The notes under the pieces are model-generated. The model saw nothing but the letters and a program-made list of their open reading frames with translations. It searched no databases and was not told where the DNA came from. This document shows, piece by piece, positions 56,062 through 64,000 of a stretch of 64,000 nt of DNA; within the stretch, counting starts at the first letter, position 1; every line of letters starts with the position of its first letter. This DNA is from Salibaculum griseiflavum (GTDB lineage: Bacteria; Pseudomonadota; Alphaproteobacteria; Rhodobacterales; Rhodobacteraceae): assembly GCF_003129565.1 (NCBI RefSeq), contig NZ_QETF01000007.1:1-64000 (forward strand), read 5' to 3'. The position numbers were made by a program, and so were the translations under genes.

Positions 56062-57639
56062 ATGAAATTCCAAACCGGTATTCTTACCGCGGCCCTCTTG
56101 GCATCCACAGCCATCGGCGCCTCGGCCGAAACCCTGCGCTGGGCGCGGGCGGGCGATTCCCTTACGCTCGACCCCCATGCCCAGAACGAAGGGCCGACTC
56201 ACACGCTGGCCCACCAGATTTACGAACCGCTGATCATCCGCGACATGACCGGCGCGCCGCAGGCCACGCTGGCGACCTCCTGGGCGCCCAGCGCCGACGA
56301 TCCCAGCGTATGGGTGTTCGAGCTGCGCGAAGGCGTGAAATATCATGACGGCGCGGACTTCACCGCCGAGGACGTGGTGTTCTCGATCAACCGGGCGAAA
56401 TCCGAGAATTCCAACATGAAGGAACTGCTGTCCTCGGTCATCGAGGTGCGCGCGGTGGACGACTACACCGTCGAGATGGTCACCGACGGGCCGAACCCGA
56501 TCCTTCCGGCGAACCTGACCAACCTGTTCATGATGGACAAGGGCTGGGCCGAAGCGAACGATGCGGTCGACGTGCAGGACGTGGAAGGCGGTGAACAGAC
56601 CTTCGCAGCGACCAACGCCAACGGCACCGGCGCCTATCGGCTGGTCAGCCGCGAACCTGACGTTCGCACGGTCCTGACCCAGAACGAAGACTACTGGGGC
56701 ATGGACCAATTCCCCATGGAGGTGACCGAGATCATCTATACCCCGATCCAGAACGCCGCGACCCGCGTCGCCGCGCTGTTGTCGGGCGAGGTGGACTTCA
56801 TCCAGGACGTTCCTGTGCAGGACCTTGGCCGTGTCGCCGATACCGAGGGCCTGGTCGTCAAGACCGCGCCCCAGAACCGCGTCATCTTCTTCGGCATGAA
56901 CATGGGCGCCGATGACCTGGCAAATGACGACGTCGAGGGCGCCAACCCGCTGGCCGATGCCCGCGTGCGCGAAGCGATGAACATCGCCATCAACCGCGAG
57001 GCCATCCAGCAGGTTGTCATGCGTGGGCAATCCCAGCCCGCCGGCATGATCGCACCGCCATTCGTCAATGGCTGGACAGCTGAAATGGACGCGGTGGAAA
57101 CCGATGTCGAAGCCGCCAAGGCCCTGATGGCCGATGCCGGTTACGGTGACGGCTTCTCGATCCAGCTGGACTGCCCGAACGATCGCTACATCAATGACGA
57201 AGCGATCTGCCAGGCGGCCGTGGGCATGATGGCGCAGATCGGCATCACTGTGAACCTCGATGCCAAGCCCAAGGCGCAGCACTTCCCGCTGATCACCAAT
57301 GCCGAGACCGACTTCTACATGCTCGGCTGGGGCGTTCCGACCTACGACTCGGAATACATCTTCAACTTCCTGGTGCACACTCGCGGCGACGAGCGTGGTA
57401 GCTGGAACAACACCGGCTACTCGAACCCCGAGCTTGACGAGATGATCGTCTCGCTGGCCTCCGAGACCGACCTGGACGCCCGTAACGAGGCGATCGCGTC
57501 GATCTGGAACGTGGTTCAGGAAGAAACGCTGTACCTGCCGATCCACCACCAGGTTCTGAACTGGGGGATGACCGACGCCGTCGGGATCGAGGTCAGCCCC
57601 GAGGACGACCCGAAGTTCAAGTTCTTCGAAATGAACTGA
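56062..57639 (+). CDS. peptide ABC transporter substrate-binding protein, Sec-exported
   Basis: This 525-residue SBP_bac_5-family protein has a Sec signal peptide (1-22, ASA before Glu23), unlike the Tat signal of the other system. Family stretches TLRWARAGDSLTLDPHAQNE, VWVFELREGVKYHDGADFTA and ADARVREAMNIAINREAIQQ are clear. A GGGAG ribosome-binding site precedes it. It is the first gene of a five-gene operon, and a stable hairpin behind it probably gives it higher expression than the permeases. The substrate could be a peptide or another amine-containing compound. Confidence 0.94.
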   Translation: MKFQTGILTAALLASTAIGASAETLRWARAGDSLTLDPHAQNEGPTHTLAHQIYEPLIIRDMTGAPQATLATSWAPSADDPSVWVFELREGVKYHDGADFTAEDVVFSINRAKSENSNMKELLSSVIEVRAVDDYTVEMVTDGPNPILPANLTNLFMMDKGWAEANDAVDVQDVEGGEQTFAATNANGTGAYRLVSREPDVRTVLTQNEDYWGMDQFPMEVTEIIYTPIQNAATRVAALLSGEVDFIQDVPVQDLGRVADTEGLVVKTAPQNRVIFFGMNMGADDLANDDVEGANPLADARVREAMNIAINREAIQQVVMRGQSQPAGMIAPPFVNGWTAEMDAVETDVEAAKALMADAGYGDGFSIQLDCPNDRYINDEAICQAAVGMMAQIGITVNLDAKPKAQHFPLITNAETDFYMLGWGVPTYDSEYIFNFLVHTRGDERGSWNNTGYSNPELDEMIVSLASETDLDARNEAIASIWNVVQEETLYLPIHHQVLNWGMTDAVGIEVSPEDDPKFKFFEMN

Positions 57640-57653
57640 TCCGACCCAACAGG

Positions 57654-57682
57654 CGGGCGGCACCACGGGTGCCGCCCGTTTT
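57654..57682 (+). terminator. strong hairpin between binding-protein and permease genes
   Basis: CGGGCGGCACC (57654-57664) and GGTGCCGCCCG (57668-57678) form a perfect 11-base-pair stem with an ACG loop, then TTTT. It could be a partial terminator or an mRNA-stabilising structure, as often seen behind binding-protein genes. Confidence 0.85.
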
Positions 57683-57733
57683 CGCCCTGCATCCTGTGGA
57701 TCGCGGGGCGGCTTTTTCCGGGGACCCCAGCAC

Positions 57734-58717
57734 ATGCTTGCCTACATCATCCGCCGCGTGGCGCAGTCCATACTGGTGCTTTTCGTCGTGGGGCTTGTCG
57801 CCTTTTCGATGTTCCGCTTTGTCGGTGATCCGATCGACAACATGCTGGGACAGGAACGCACCCAGGCCGATATCGAGCGGCTGCGGGAACAGCTGGGCCT
57901 CGACCAACCGTTCGTCGTGCAATACTGGCGGTTCCTCGAACAGGCGGTGCAAGGCAATTTCGGGCTGAGCTATCGTCAGGGGCGCCCGGTTTCCGAGATC
58001 CTGATCGAACGGCTGCCGGCGACGCTGGAGCTGGCTTTCGTCTCGGGCCTGATGGCCCTGGCAGGGGGCATCGCCCTGGGCATCTTCACTGCCATTCGCC
58101 GGCGCGGCCTGTCGGCCAACATCATCATGACCGCCTCGCTGATCGGCGTGTCGCTGCCCACGTTCCTGATCGGCATTCTGTTGATCTATCTCTTCTCGGT
58201 CGAGCTGGGCTGGCTGCCCAGTTTCGGGCGCGGCGAGGTTACGGATCTCGGCTGGTGGACCACAGGTTTCCTGACCGAAAGCGGCCTGAAAGCCCTGATC
58301 CTGCCGGCAATCACCCTGGGGCTTTACCAGATGACCCTTATCATGCGCCTGGTCCGAACCGAGATGCTGGAGGTGTTGCGAATGGACTATATCCGCTTCG
58401 CCCGGGCCCGAGGCATTCGCGAACGCGCGATCAATTTCCGGCACGCGCTCAAGAACACGCTGGTGCCCGTGATCACCATTACCGGGCTTCAGCTGGGCAG
58501 TATCATCGCCTTCGCGATCATCACCGAAACAGTGTTCCAGTGGCCTGGTGTCGGCCTGCTGTTCATCAACGCGATCCAGTTCGTCGATATTCCTGTCATG
58601 GCCGCCTACCTGATGCTGATCTCTGTCATGTTCGTGGGCATCAACCTGATCGTCGACATGCTCTATTTCGCCATCGATCCGCGCCTGCGCGCGGACCGCA
58701 CGCAAGGAGGACACTAG
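57734..58717 (+). CDS. peptide ABC transporter permease, DppB-like
   Basis: This 327-residue inner-membrane permease has six hydrophobic segments, the typical N-terminus IIRRVAQSILVLFVVGLVAF and LREQLGLDQPFVVQYWRFLE. The coupling-loop region is MDYIRFARARGIRERAINFR. It follows the binding-protein gene by 94 bases and ends one base before the DppC-like gene. Confidence 0.94.
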   Translation: MLAYIIRRVAQSILVLFVVGLVAFSMFRFVGDPIDNMLGQERTQADIERLREQLGLDQPFVVQYWRFLEQAVQGNFGLSYRQGRPVSEILIERLPATLELAFVSGLMALAGGIALGIFTAIRRRGLSANIIMTASLIGVSLPTFLIGILLIYLFSVELGWLPSFGRGEVTDLGWWTTGFLTESGLKALILPAITLGLYQMTLIMRLVRTEMLEVLRMDYIRFARARGIRERAINFRHALKNTLVPVITITGLQLGSIIAFAIITETVFQWPGVGLLFINAIQFVDIPVMAAYLMLISVMFVGINLIVDMLYFAIDPRLRADRTQGGH

Positions 58718-58718
58718 C

Positions 58719-59660
58719 ATGTCCGACACACCGGCCCCCGCCCCCCAAAGCCGCCTGCGCCGCGCATGGAACAGCGATTTCGCCTGGTCCTTCCGGCACG
58801 CGCCGGTGGCGATCATTTCCTCTTTCGTCGTGCTGGTGCTGATCCTTGCGGCGGTGCTGGCCCCGCTGATTGCGCCGCATGATCCGTTCAACCCGGCCAC
58901 GCTGAACCTGATGAACGGCTTTACCCCGCCGGGACAGGCGAATGCCTTTACTGGCGATACGTTCCTGTTGGGCACCGATGACCAGGGACGCGACGTGTTT
59001 TCGACCATCCTCTATGGAATGCGGATCTCTCTCTTCGTGGGCTTCGCCGCCGTCATGCTTGCCATGGTCATCGGGGTGACGCTCGGCCTTCTGGCCGGAT
59101 ACCTGGGCGGCTGGGTCGAGTCGATCATCATGCGGGTGGCCGATGTGCAGCTGACCTTTCCGGCGATCCTTGTCGCCATGCTGATCTTCGGCATCGCCAA
59201 GGGGATCACACCACCGGAATACCGTGACCAGATGGCGATCTGGGTGCTGATCCTGGCCATTGGCCTTTCCGACTGGGTGCAATTCGCCCGCGTTGTGCGC
59301 GGTGCGACGTTGGTGGAAAAAAGCAAGGAATACGTGCAGGCCGCCCGCCTGATCGGTCGATCGCCCTTCGCGATCATGCTGCGCCACATCCTACCCAACG
59401 TTCTGAACCCCGTTCTGGTCATCGCCACGATCTCGCTGGCACTGGCGATCATCGCCGAGGCGACCCTGTCCTTCCTCGGTGTCGGCGCACCGCCGACGAA
59501 GCCGTCGCTGGGCACGCTGATCCGCATCGGACAGGAATTCATGTTCTCGGGAGAATGGTGGATCCTGTTCTTCCCGGCCCTCGCCCTTCTGGCGCTGGCC
59601 CTTTCCATCAACCTGCTGGGCGACTGGCTGCGCGACGCTCTGAACCCGAGGCTGAGATGA
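58719..59660 (+). CDS. peptide ABC transporter permease, DppC-like
   Basis: The 313-residue permease has normal length, in contrast to the extended DppC at 36690-37892. LLGTDDQGRDVFSTILYGMR and the coupling-loop region EYVQAARLIGRSPFAIMLRH are typical. It overlaps the following ATPase gene by four bases (ATGA). Confidence 0.94.
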   Translation: MSDTPAPAPQSRLRRAWNSDFAWSFRHAPVAIISSFVVLVLILAAVLAPLIAPHDPFNPATLNLMNGFTPPGQANAFTGDTFLLGTDDQGRDVFSTILYGMRISLFVGFAAVMLAMVIGVTLGLLAGYLGGWVESIIMRVADVQLTFPAILVAMLIFGIAKGITPPEYRDQMAIWVLILAIGLSDWVQFARVVRGATLVEKSKEYVQAARLIGRSPFAIMLRHILPNVLNPVLVIATISLALAIIAEATLSFLGVGAPPTKPSLGTLIRIGQEFMFSGEWWILFFPALALLALALSINLLGDWLRDALNPRLR

Positions 59661-60646
59661 CAGACACACCCGTTCTTTCCGTCCGCGACCTTGTCGTGGA
59701 AATCCCCACGCGCCACGGCGTCCTGCGCCCCGTGGACAATGTCAGCTACGACATCCATGCGGGCGAAATCCTTGGCGTCGTAGGCGAATCCGGCGCCGGC
59801 AAGTCCATGACCGGCAATGCCGTGATCGGCTTGTTGGACCGTCCCGCCCGGATCGTGTCGGGGGAAATCCTTCTGTCGGGTCAACCCATCCAGGGCCTCA
59901 AGCGCGACGCGATCCGCAAGCTGCGCGGCAAGAAGATGGGGATGATTTTTCAGGATCCGCTGACCTCGCTCAACCCGTTGCTGACCGTGGGCGATCAGCT
60001 GACCGAAACCATCCTTGAACACCTGAAGGTGGGCCAGACCGAGGCCAGAAAACGCGCGATTGCGGCGCTGGAGGAAGTCGGCATTCCCGCCGCCGCCCAG
60101 CGCATCAACAGCTACCCGCACGAGTTTTCCGGCGGCATGCGGCAACGCGTGGTCATCGCTTTGGCGCTTTGTGCCGAGCCGGACCTGGTCATCGCGGATG
60201 AGCCGACCACTGCGCTCGATGTGAGCGTGCAGGCTCAGATCGTTGCCCTGCTGAAGAGGTTGTGCCGGGAACGTGGCGTCGCCGTGATGCTGGTGACGCA
60301 CGATATGGGCGTGATCGCCGAGGCCGCCGACCGGGTGGCCGTCATGTATGCCGGGCGGCTGGCCGAGCTTGGCCCGGTGCGCGAGGTTCTGACCCAGGCG
60401 CGGCACCCGTATACGGCCGGGCTGATGGCCTCGACGCCGCTTGCCAGCCAGGGGCGGAAACGACTGCGGCAGATCCCCGGCTCCATGCCTAGGCTTGGCG
60501 CCCTTCCGACCGGCTGTGCCTTTCATCCCCGCTGCGAATTCGCACAGGACAAGTGCCGGCAGGAACCGGGGCCAACGCTTGACCGCTGCGACGGGCGCGC
60601 GGCCTGCTGGTTCCCGCTGACCGCCAAGCAAGAGGTGTCCGCATGA
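59657..60646 (+). CDS. peptide ABC transporter ATPase, DppD-like
   Basis: The 329-residue ATPase has Walker [10 protein letters not shown], signature FSGGMRQR, Walker [12 protein letters not shown] and the C-terminal cysteine-containing oligopeptide-transport region (TGCAFHPRCEFAQDKC). The start is the ATG at 59657. It overlaps the DppF-like gene by ATGA. Confidence 0.95.
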   Translation: MTDTPVLSVRDLVVEIPTRHGVLRPVDNVSYDIHAGEILGVVGESGAGKSMTGNAVIGLLDRPARIVSGEILLSGQPIQGLKRDAIRKLRGKKMGMIFQDPLTSLNPLLTVGDQLTETILEHLKVGQTEARKRAIAALEEVGIPAAAQRINSYPHEFSGGMRQRVVIALALCAEPDLVIADEPTTALDVSVQAQIVALLKRLCRERGVAVMLVTHDMGVIAEAADRVAVMYAGRLAELGPVREVLTQARHPYTAGLMASTPLASQGRKRLRQIPGSMPRLGALPTGCAFHPRCEFAQDKCRQEPGPTLDRCDGRAACWFPLTAKQEVSA

Positions 60647-61608
60647 GCGCGCTGATCTCCGTTCGCGACCTGACCCGTGTCTTCGATGTATCGAAGCCCT
60701 GGTTGAACCGCGTGATCGAACGCCTGCCCCGTGCCCTGCTGACCGCCGTTTCGGATGTCAGCTTCGATGTTCCGGAAAACAGCGTCTATGCCCTTGTCGG
60801 GGAAAGCGGCTCGGGCAAATCCACCATCGGCAAGATCATCGTCGGCCTTGTCCCGCCCAGTGCCGGGTCGGTCGAAATCGAGGGCGTGGATCTCGCCACC
60901 GAGACCGACGCGAAGAAGATCGAGGCGGTGCGCGACGATATCCAGATGATTTTCCAGGACCCGTTCGCCTCGCTCAACCCGCGCTGGCGGGTGCGGGACA
61001 TTATCGAGGAGCCAGTCGCGGCCAAGGGTGGAAAGACGAACGGTCTGGCCGAAAAACTTCTGGAACAGGTCGGTTTGTCCGCTGCCGATGCCGGAAAATA
61101 CCCGCATGAATTCTCGGGCGGGCAACGGCAAAGGATCTGTATCGCCCGCGCGCTGGCCTCGGAACCACGCATCATCGTCTGTGACGAGCCGACCTCGGCG
61201 CTTGACGTGTCCGTCCAAAGCCAGGTTCTCAACCTGATGTCCGACCTGCGCGAAGACCTCGGCCTGACCTACCTGTTCATCAGCCATGACCTGACCGTGG
61301 TGCAGCACATGGCCGACGTGATCGGGGTGCTCTACCTGGGCCGGTTGGTCGAAGAGGCACCGCGCGACAAGTTGTTCAACGATCCCAAGCATCCATATAC
61401 GCAGATGCTTTTCGACGCGGCTCCCAAGATGGATGCCTTCGGGCGCGAGGTTGACCCACCCAAGGGCGAGATTCCGGATGCGATCAATCCGCCGCCTGGA
61501 TGCGCCTTTCATCCGCGCTGCCCGCTGGCGACAGAGCGTTGCAAGACCGAGCGGCCAGAAATGCGCCATATCGGTGATACCCGCGTCGCCTGCCATCATG
61601 CCGAATAG
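60643..61608 (+). CDS. peptide ABC transporter ATPase, DppF-like
   Basis: The 321-residue ATPase has Walker [26 protein letters not shown] and CDEPTSALD. Its C-terminus has the cysteine-rich PGCAFHPRCPLATERC region. It completes the transporter. In the other system of this window the two ATPases are fused. acuI follows after 88 bases on the same strand. Confidence 0.95.
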   Translation: MSALISVRDLTRVFDVSKPWLNRVIERLPRALLTAVSDVSFDVPENSVYALVGESGSGKSTIGKIIVGLVPPSAGSVEIEGVDLATETDAKKIEAVRDDIQMIFQDPFASLNPRWRVRDIIEEPVAAKGGKTNGLAEKLLEQVGLSAADAGKYPHEFSGGQRQRICIARALASEPRIIVCDEPTSALDVSVQSQVLNLMSDLREDLGLTYLFISHDLTVVQHMADVIGVLYLGRLVEEAPRDKLFNDPKHPYTQMLFDAAPKMDAFGREVDPPKGEIPDAINPPPGCAFHPRCPLATERCKTERPEMRHIGDTRVACHHAE

Positions 61609-61696
61609 GCCAGTCAGGGATTGATCCTTGCCCGGTTTTAGCTCGATGCTGGACCCGCACCGAGTCGACAAAGTCACCAGCCCGAGGGGAGAGTTC

Positions 61697-62686
61697 ATGT
61701 TCCACGCATTGATCGTTCGCAAGGACGAAGAGACAGGCAAGACCGCCGCCGCGGTCGAGGAAATCTCCGAAGACCAGCTGCCCGATGGCGACGTGACCGT
61801 CGCGGTCGATTACTCGACGGTGAATTACAAGGATGGGCTGTGCATCGGGCCCGGCGGCGGTCTTGTCCGGCACTATCCGCATGTCCCGGGTATCGACTTT
61901 GCCGGAACCGTCGAGTCCTCGGACGACGATCGCTACAAGCCCGGCGACAAGGTCGTTCTGACCGGCTGGCGCGTGGGTGAAGTGCATTGGGGCGGCTATG
62001 CCAAAAAGGCCCGCGTCAAGGCCGATTGGCTGGTGCCGCTGCCCGAGGGGCTGGACACCCGGCAGGCCATGGCCGTGGGCACCGCGGGGCTGACCGCGAT
62101 GCTGGCCGTGATGGCGCTTGAGGACCAGGGCATCAAGGATGGGCCGATCCTCGTCACCGGGGCCGCCGGCGGTGTCGGGTCGGTTGCCACCGCGATTCTT
62201 GCCAAGCTGGGCCATGATGTTGCCGCCGTGACCGGGCGGCCGGAACAGGCAGACTACCTCAAGGGCCTTGGCGCCTCCGAGATCGTGGCCCGCGACGAGC
62301 TGACCGAGGTGACGCGCAAACCGCTGGAGGCGGAACGCTGGGGCGGGGCGGTCGATGCGGTTGCCGGCGCCATGCTGGGCCGGGTGCTCAAGCAGATGCA
62401 ATACGGGTCGTCCGTCGCCGCCATCGGTCTTGCCGGCGGCGCGGCGATTGAAGGGGCGCTGATTACCCCCTTCATCCTGCGGGGCGTGAACCTGCTGGGG
62501 ATCGACAGCGTTATGCAGCCCTATGAAAACCGGGTTCGGGCCTGGCAACGCATCGCGAGCGACCTGCCAATGGACAAGCTCGAGGCAATGGTTCAGCCCG
62601 CGACACTGGCCGATCTGCCAAGGCTTGGCGCCGATATCCTCAAGGGCCAGGTCAAAGGCCGGGTCGTCGTGGATGTGAACGCCTAG
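61697..62686 (+). CDS. acuI: acrylyl-CoA reductase (AcuI/YhdH family)
   Basis: AcuI reduces acryloyl-CoA to propionyl-CoA with NADPH. In marine roseobacters it takes part in use of DMSP and protects against acrylate. The 329-residue medium-chain reductase has VNYKDG (42-47), the cofactor loop VTGAAGGVGS (153-162) and DAVAGAMLGRVLKQM. No zinc-binding cysteine pattern is present, as usual here. Its neighbour is a peptide transporter rather than dmdABCD or acuK, so involvement in DMSP is not proven. Its last four bases, CTAG, are shared with the convergent gene. Confidence 0.87.
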   Translation: MFHALIVRKDEETGKTAAAVEEISEDQLPDGDVTVAVDYSTVNYKDGLCIGPGGGLVRHYPHVPGIDFAGTVESSDDDRYKPGDKVVLTGWRVGEVHWGGYAKKARVKADWLVPLPEGLDTRQAMAVGTAGLTAMLAVMALEDQGIKDGPILVTGAAGGVGSVATAILAKLGHDVAAVTGRPEQADYLKGLGASEIVARDELTEVTRKPLEAERWGGAVDAVAGAMLGRVLKQMQYGSSVAAIGLAGGAAIEGALITPFILRGVNLLGIDSVMQPYENRVRAWQRIASDLPMDKLEAMVQPATLADLPRLGADILKGQVKGRVVVDVNA

Positions 62687-63402
62687 GGACGCAACGCCAC
62701 CGCGAACAATGTCTCATAATAGGGCATCGCCGCCTCTGCCAGGGCGGCGGCAGGCCCTGAAAGTTTCGGCAACGGCCCTTCAGCGCCGGCAAATCCTGTG
62801 CTGGCATGAACCGATCCATACCAGTGCGGCGCCCATGCCCCATCGCACGGTTTCGGCCCCATATCCCACGCCAGCATGGCCGGGTCGAACGCCAGGCCGA
62901 CCTCGGCGCACAAGGCCCTGAGCGCGTTTTCCGGGCTCTGCCGGATATCGGCACTGTCGATAACAACCGCCGATTGCCCGCGTGCGGCAAGTTGCTCATA
63001 CAGCTCCACCTGCTGAACGAAGCCGATATCGGCAAGAGTCGGGTCATCATATTTCGCCGCAAAGCTCGCCACCACGCGGGCGGGATGGCGGATCAGGAAC
63101 ACGTTCGTCACGGTCTCGATCCAGTCCCGAGGCATTCCCGGGATCATGTGCTGCGCCATGTGCTTCTGATAATGATGCTTCGTCCCGTACGACTGGCCGC
63201 GTGTCAGGGCCTCGACGACCTGCGCGGGGTCAGTAGGCTGCGACGCGCAGATCTCGTCGCGCATGGGATGTGCAAGACCCGTCCTGGCCAGGTATGCGGC
63301 ATAAAACGGCTCGTCCACGGCCGTGAAATCCGCCCGGTTGGCGAAGGCATACATCATCGCGGTCGAAAGGTTCCGTGGGCCACTCCAAACTGCCAATTTC
63401 AT
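62683..63402 (-). CDS. sulfotransferase-like P-loop protein coupled to ilvE
   Basis: This 239-residue protein begins with a sulfotransferase-like P-loop, WSGPRNLST (6-14), and has VFLIRHPARVVASF as the 3'-phosphate motif. It does not show a clear substrate pocket typical of known sulfotransferases. It starts inside the end of the aminotransferase gene (ATGA overlap), so the pair is cotranslated. In some eukaryotes a similar P-loop domain is, to my recollection, fused to a branched-chain aminotransferase-like domain, which suggests joint work. The function is unknown. Confidence 0.75.
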   Translation of the reverse strand: MKLAVWSGPRNLSTAMMYAFANRADFTAVDEPFYAAYLARTGLAHPMRDEICASQPTDPAQVVEALTRGQSYGTKHHYQKHMAQHMIPGMPRDWIETVTNVFLIRHPARVVASFAAKYDDPTLADIGFVQQVELYEQLAARGQSAVVIDSADIRQSPENALRALCAEVGLAFDPAMLAWDMGPKPCDGAWAPHWYGSVHASTGFAGAEGPLPKLSGPAAALAEAAMPYYETLFAVALRP

Positions 63403-64000
63403 GTGTTTTGGGACTGATCAGTCTCGATCAGGTCCTTGTAGAGGGCTCTGATGCGCTCGGTCATCGGGCCCATGTCGCCGGTTCCTATGATCCGGCCATC
63501 AACTTCGGCCACGGGTGTCTGGGCGCCGAACGTCCCGGTCAGGAACGCCTCGTCCGCGCCATAGACATCAACCAGAGAGAAATTGCGCTCGAAGACGGGG
63601 ATCGAGTTGGCTTTGCACAGCTCGATCACCTTGGCCCGCGTGATACCGTTCATGCAGTAATCCCCGGTGCTGGTCCAGACTTCACCCTTACGAACGATGA
63701 AGAAGTTGCAGGCATTGGTCGTATTCACGAAGCCGTGCACATCCAGCATCAAGGCCTCGTCCGCGCCTGCCTTCTCGGCGGCGATACAGGCCAGGATGCA
63801 ATTCAGCTTGGAATGGCTGTTCAGCTTCGGATCCTGGGTCATCGGCAGCCCACGCATATGCGGCACCGTGGCCAGACGGATCGGGCGCGGGATCTTGGGC
63901 TTGGAATGCTCCATGATGATGACCATCGTGGGCCCCTGCCGCGAAAGCGAAGGGTGCTGGAACGGGCGGCTCTTGACCCCCCGCGTCACCATCAGCCGGG
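63399..64000 (-). CDS. ilvE: branched-chain amino acid aminotransferase-like protein, truncated by window end
   Basis: The visible part is the C-terminal 200 or so residues of a fold-type IV PLP enzyme. It shows FVNTTNACNFFIVRKGEVWT, the conserved GITRAKVIELC and AFLTGTFGAQTPVAEVDGR. These parts fit branched-chain aminotransferases, but the catalytic lysine lies in the missing N-terminal part beyond the window. The frame is open to the last base. Translationally coupled to the sulfotransferase-like gene. Confidence 0.82.
   Translation of the reverse strand, partial: RLMVTRGVKSRPFQHPSLSRQGPTMVIIMEHSKPKIPRPIRLATVPHMRGLPMTQDPKLNSHSKLNCILACIAAEKAGADEALMLDVHGFVNTTNACNFFIVRKGEVWTSTGDYCMNGITRAKVIELCKANSIPVFERNFSLVDVYGADEAFLTGTFGAQTPVAEVDGRIIGTGDMGPMTERIRALYKDLIETDQSQNT

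Overview
The window looks like chromosomal DNA of a marine alphaproteobacterium of the Rhodobacteraceae (Roseobacter group). This rests on gene content and order (secA, rimP-nusA-ylxR-infB, dnaKJ, lptCAB-hpf-ptsN), on the high G+C coding style, and on families I know mainly from that group: a NodH-like sulfotransferase next to a Branch glycosyltransferase, AcuI, and a CGFC glutaredoxin. It is almost entirely coding. I see no rRNA, tRNA, CRISPR array, insertion sequence or prophage. No gap between genes exceeds about 240 bases; the largest are 3592-3823, 55835-56061 and 24496-24683.

Layout. 1-4899 (+): an RNase D-like exonuclease, then KdsD, LptC, LptA and LptB (Kdo synthesis and LPS export), long-form HPF and PtsN. 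4887-12795 (-): cysQ, kdsB-like, galU, two related GT2 glycosyltransferases, a Branch glycosyltransferase and a bipartite sulfotransferase, which together look like a sulfated surface-glycan module. 12936-14985: an ABC-2 permease, an SH3b protein and AlkB. 15141-19118 (+): dnaK, dnaJ and radC, with a clear sigma-32-type promoter. 19125-24495 (-): secA followed by two poorly known envelope proteins, one a binding-protein/OmpA fusion. 24684-27151 (+): a parvulin, argJ and mutT. 27230-32588 (-): infB, ylxR, nusA and rimP, preceded by an intrinsic terminator in the leader. 32716-33285 (-): a secreted Gly-Asn repeat protein.

33444-39916 (-): proline iminopeptidase followed by a peptide ABC transporter with a fused double ATPase. 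39987-45755: ubiG (+); the comF-grxC-nitrilase-marR-GNAT operon (-); an NDUFAF5-like protein and hemH (+). 45865-48020: a small membrane protein and two L,D-transpeptidases flanking a CAP lipoprotein. 47529-52625 (-): an hslO-nudix-cca-lysE-rumA operon leading into the second transpeptidase. 52696-55834 (+): a Nudix hydrolase, a second Gly-Asn repeat protein, argG and idi. 56062-62686 (+): a second, five-gene peptide ABC transporter and acuI. 62683-64000 (-): a sulfotransferase-like gene coupled to a branched-chain aminotransferase that runs off the window.

Themes. The cell-envelope theme is strong: Kdo, LPS export, sulfated glycan, peptidoglycan-bound proteins and transpeptidases. Most genes sit in tight operons with ATGA or TGATG overlaps. 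Three convergent gene pairs end on the same CTAG. The observations most worth a second look are the sulfated-glycan module, the rimP leader terminator, the paired Gly-Asn repeat proteins and the binding-protein/OmpA fusion behind secA.
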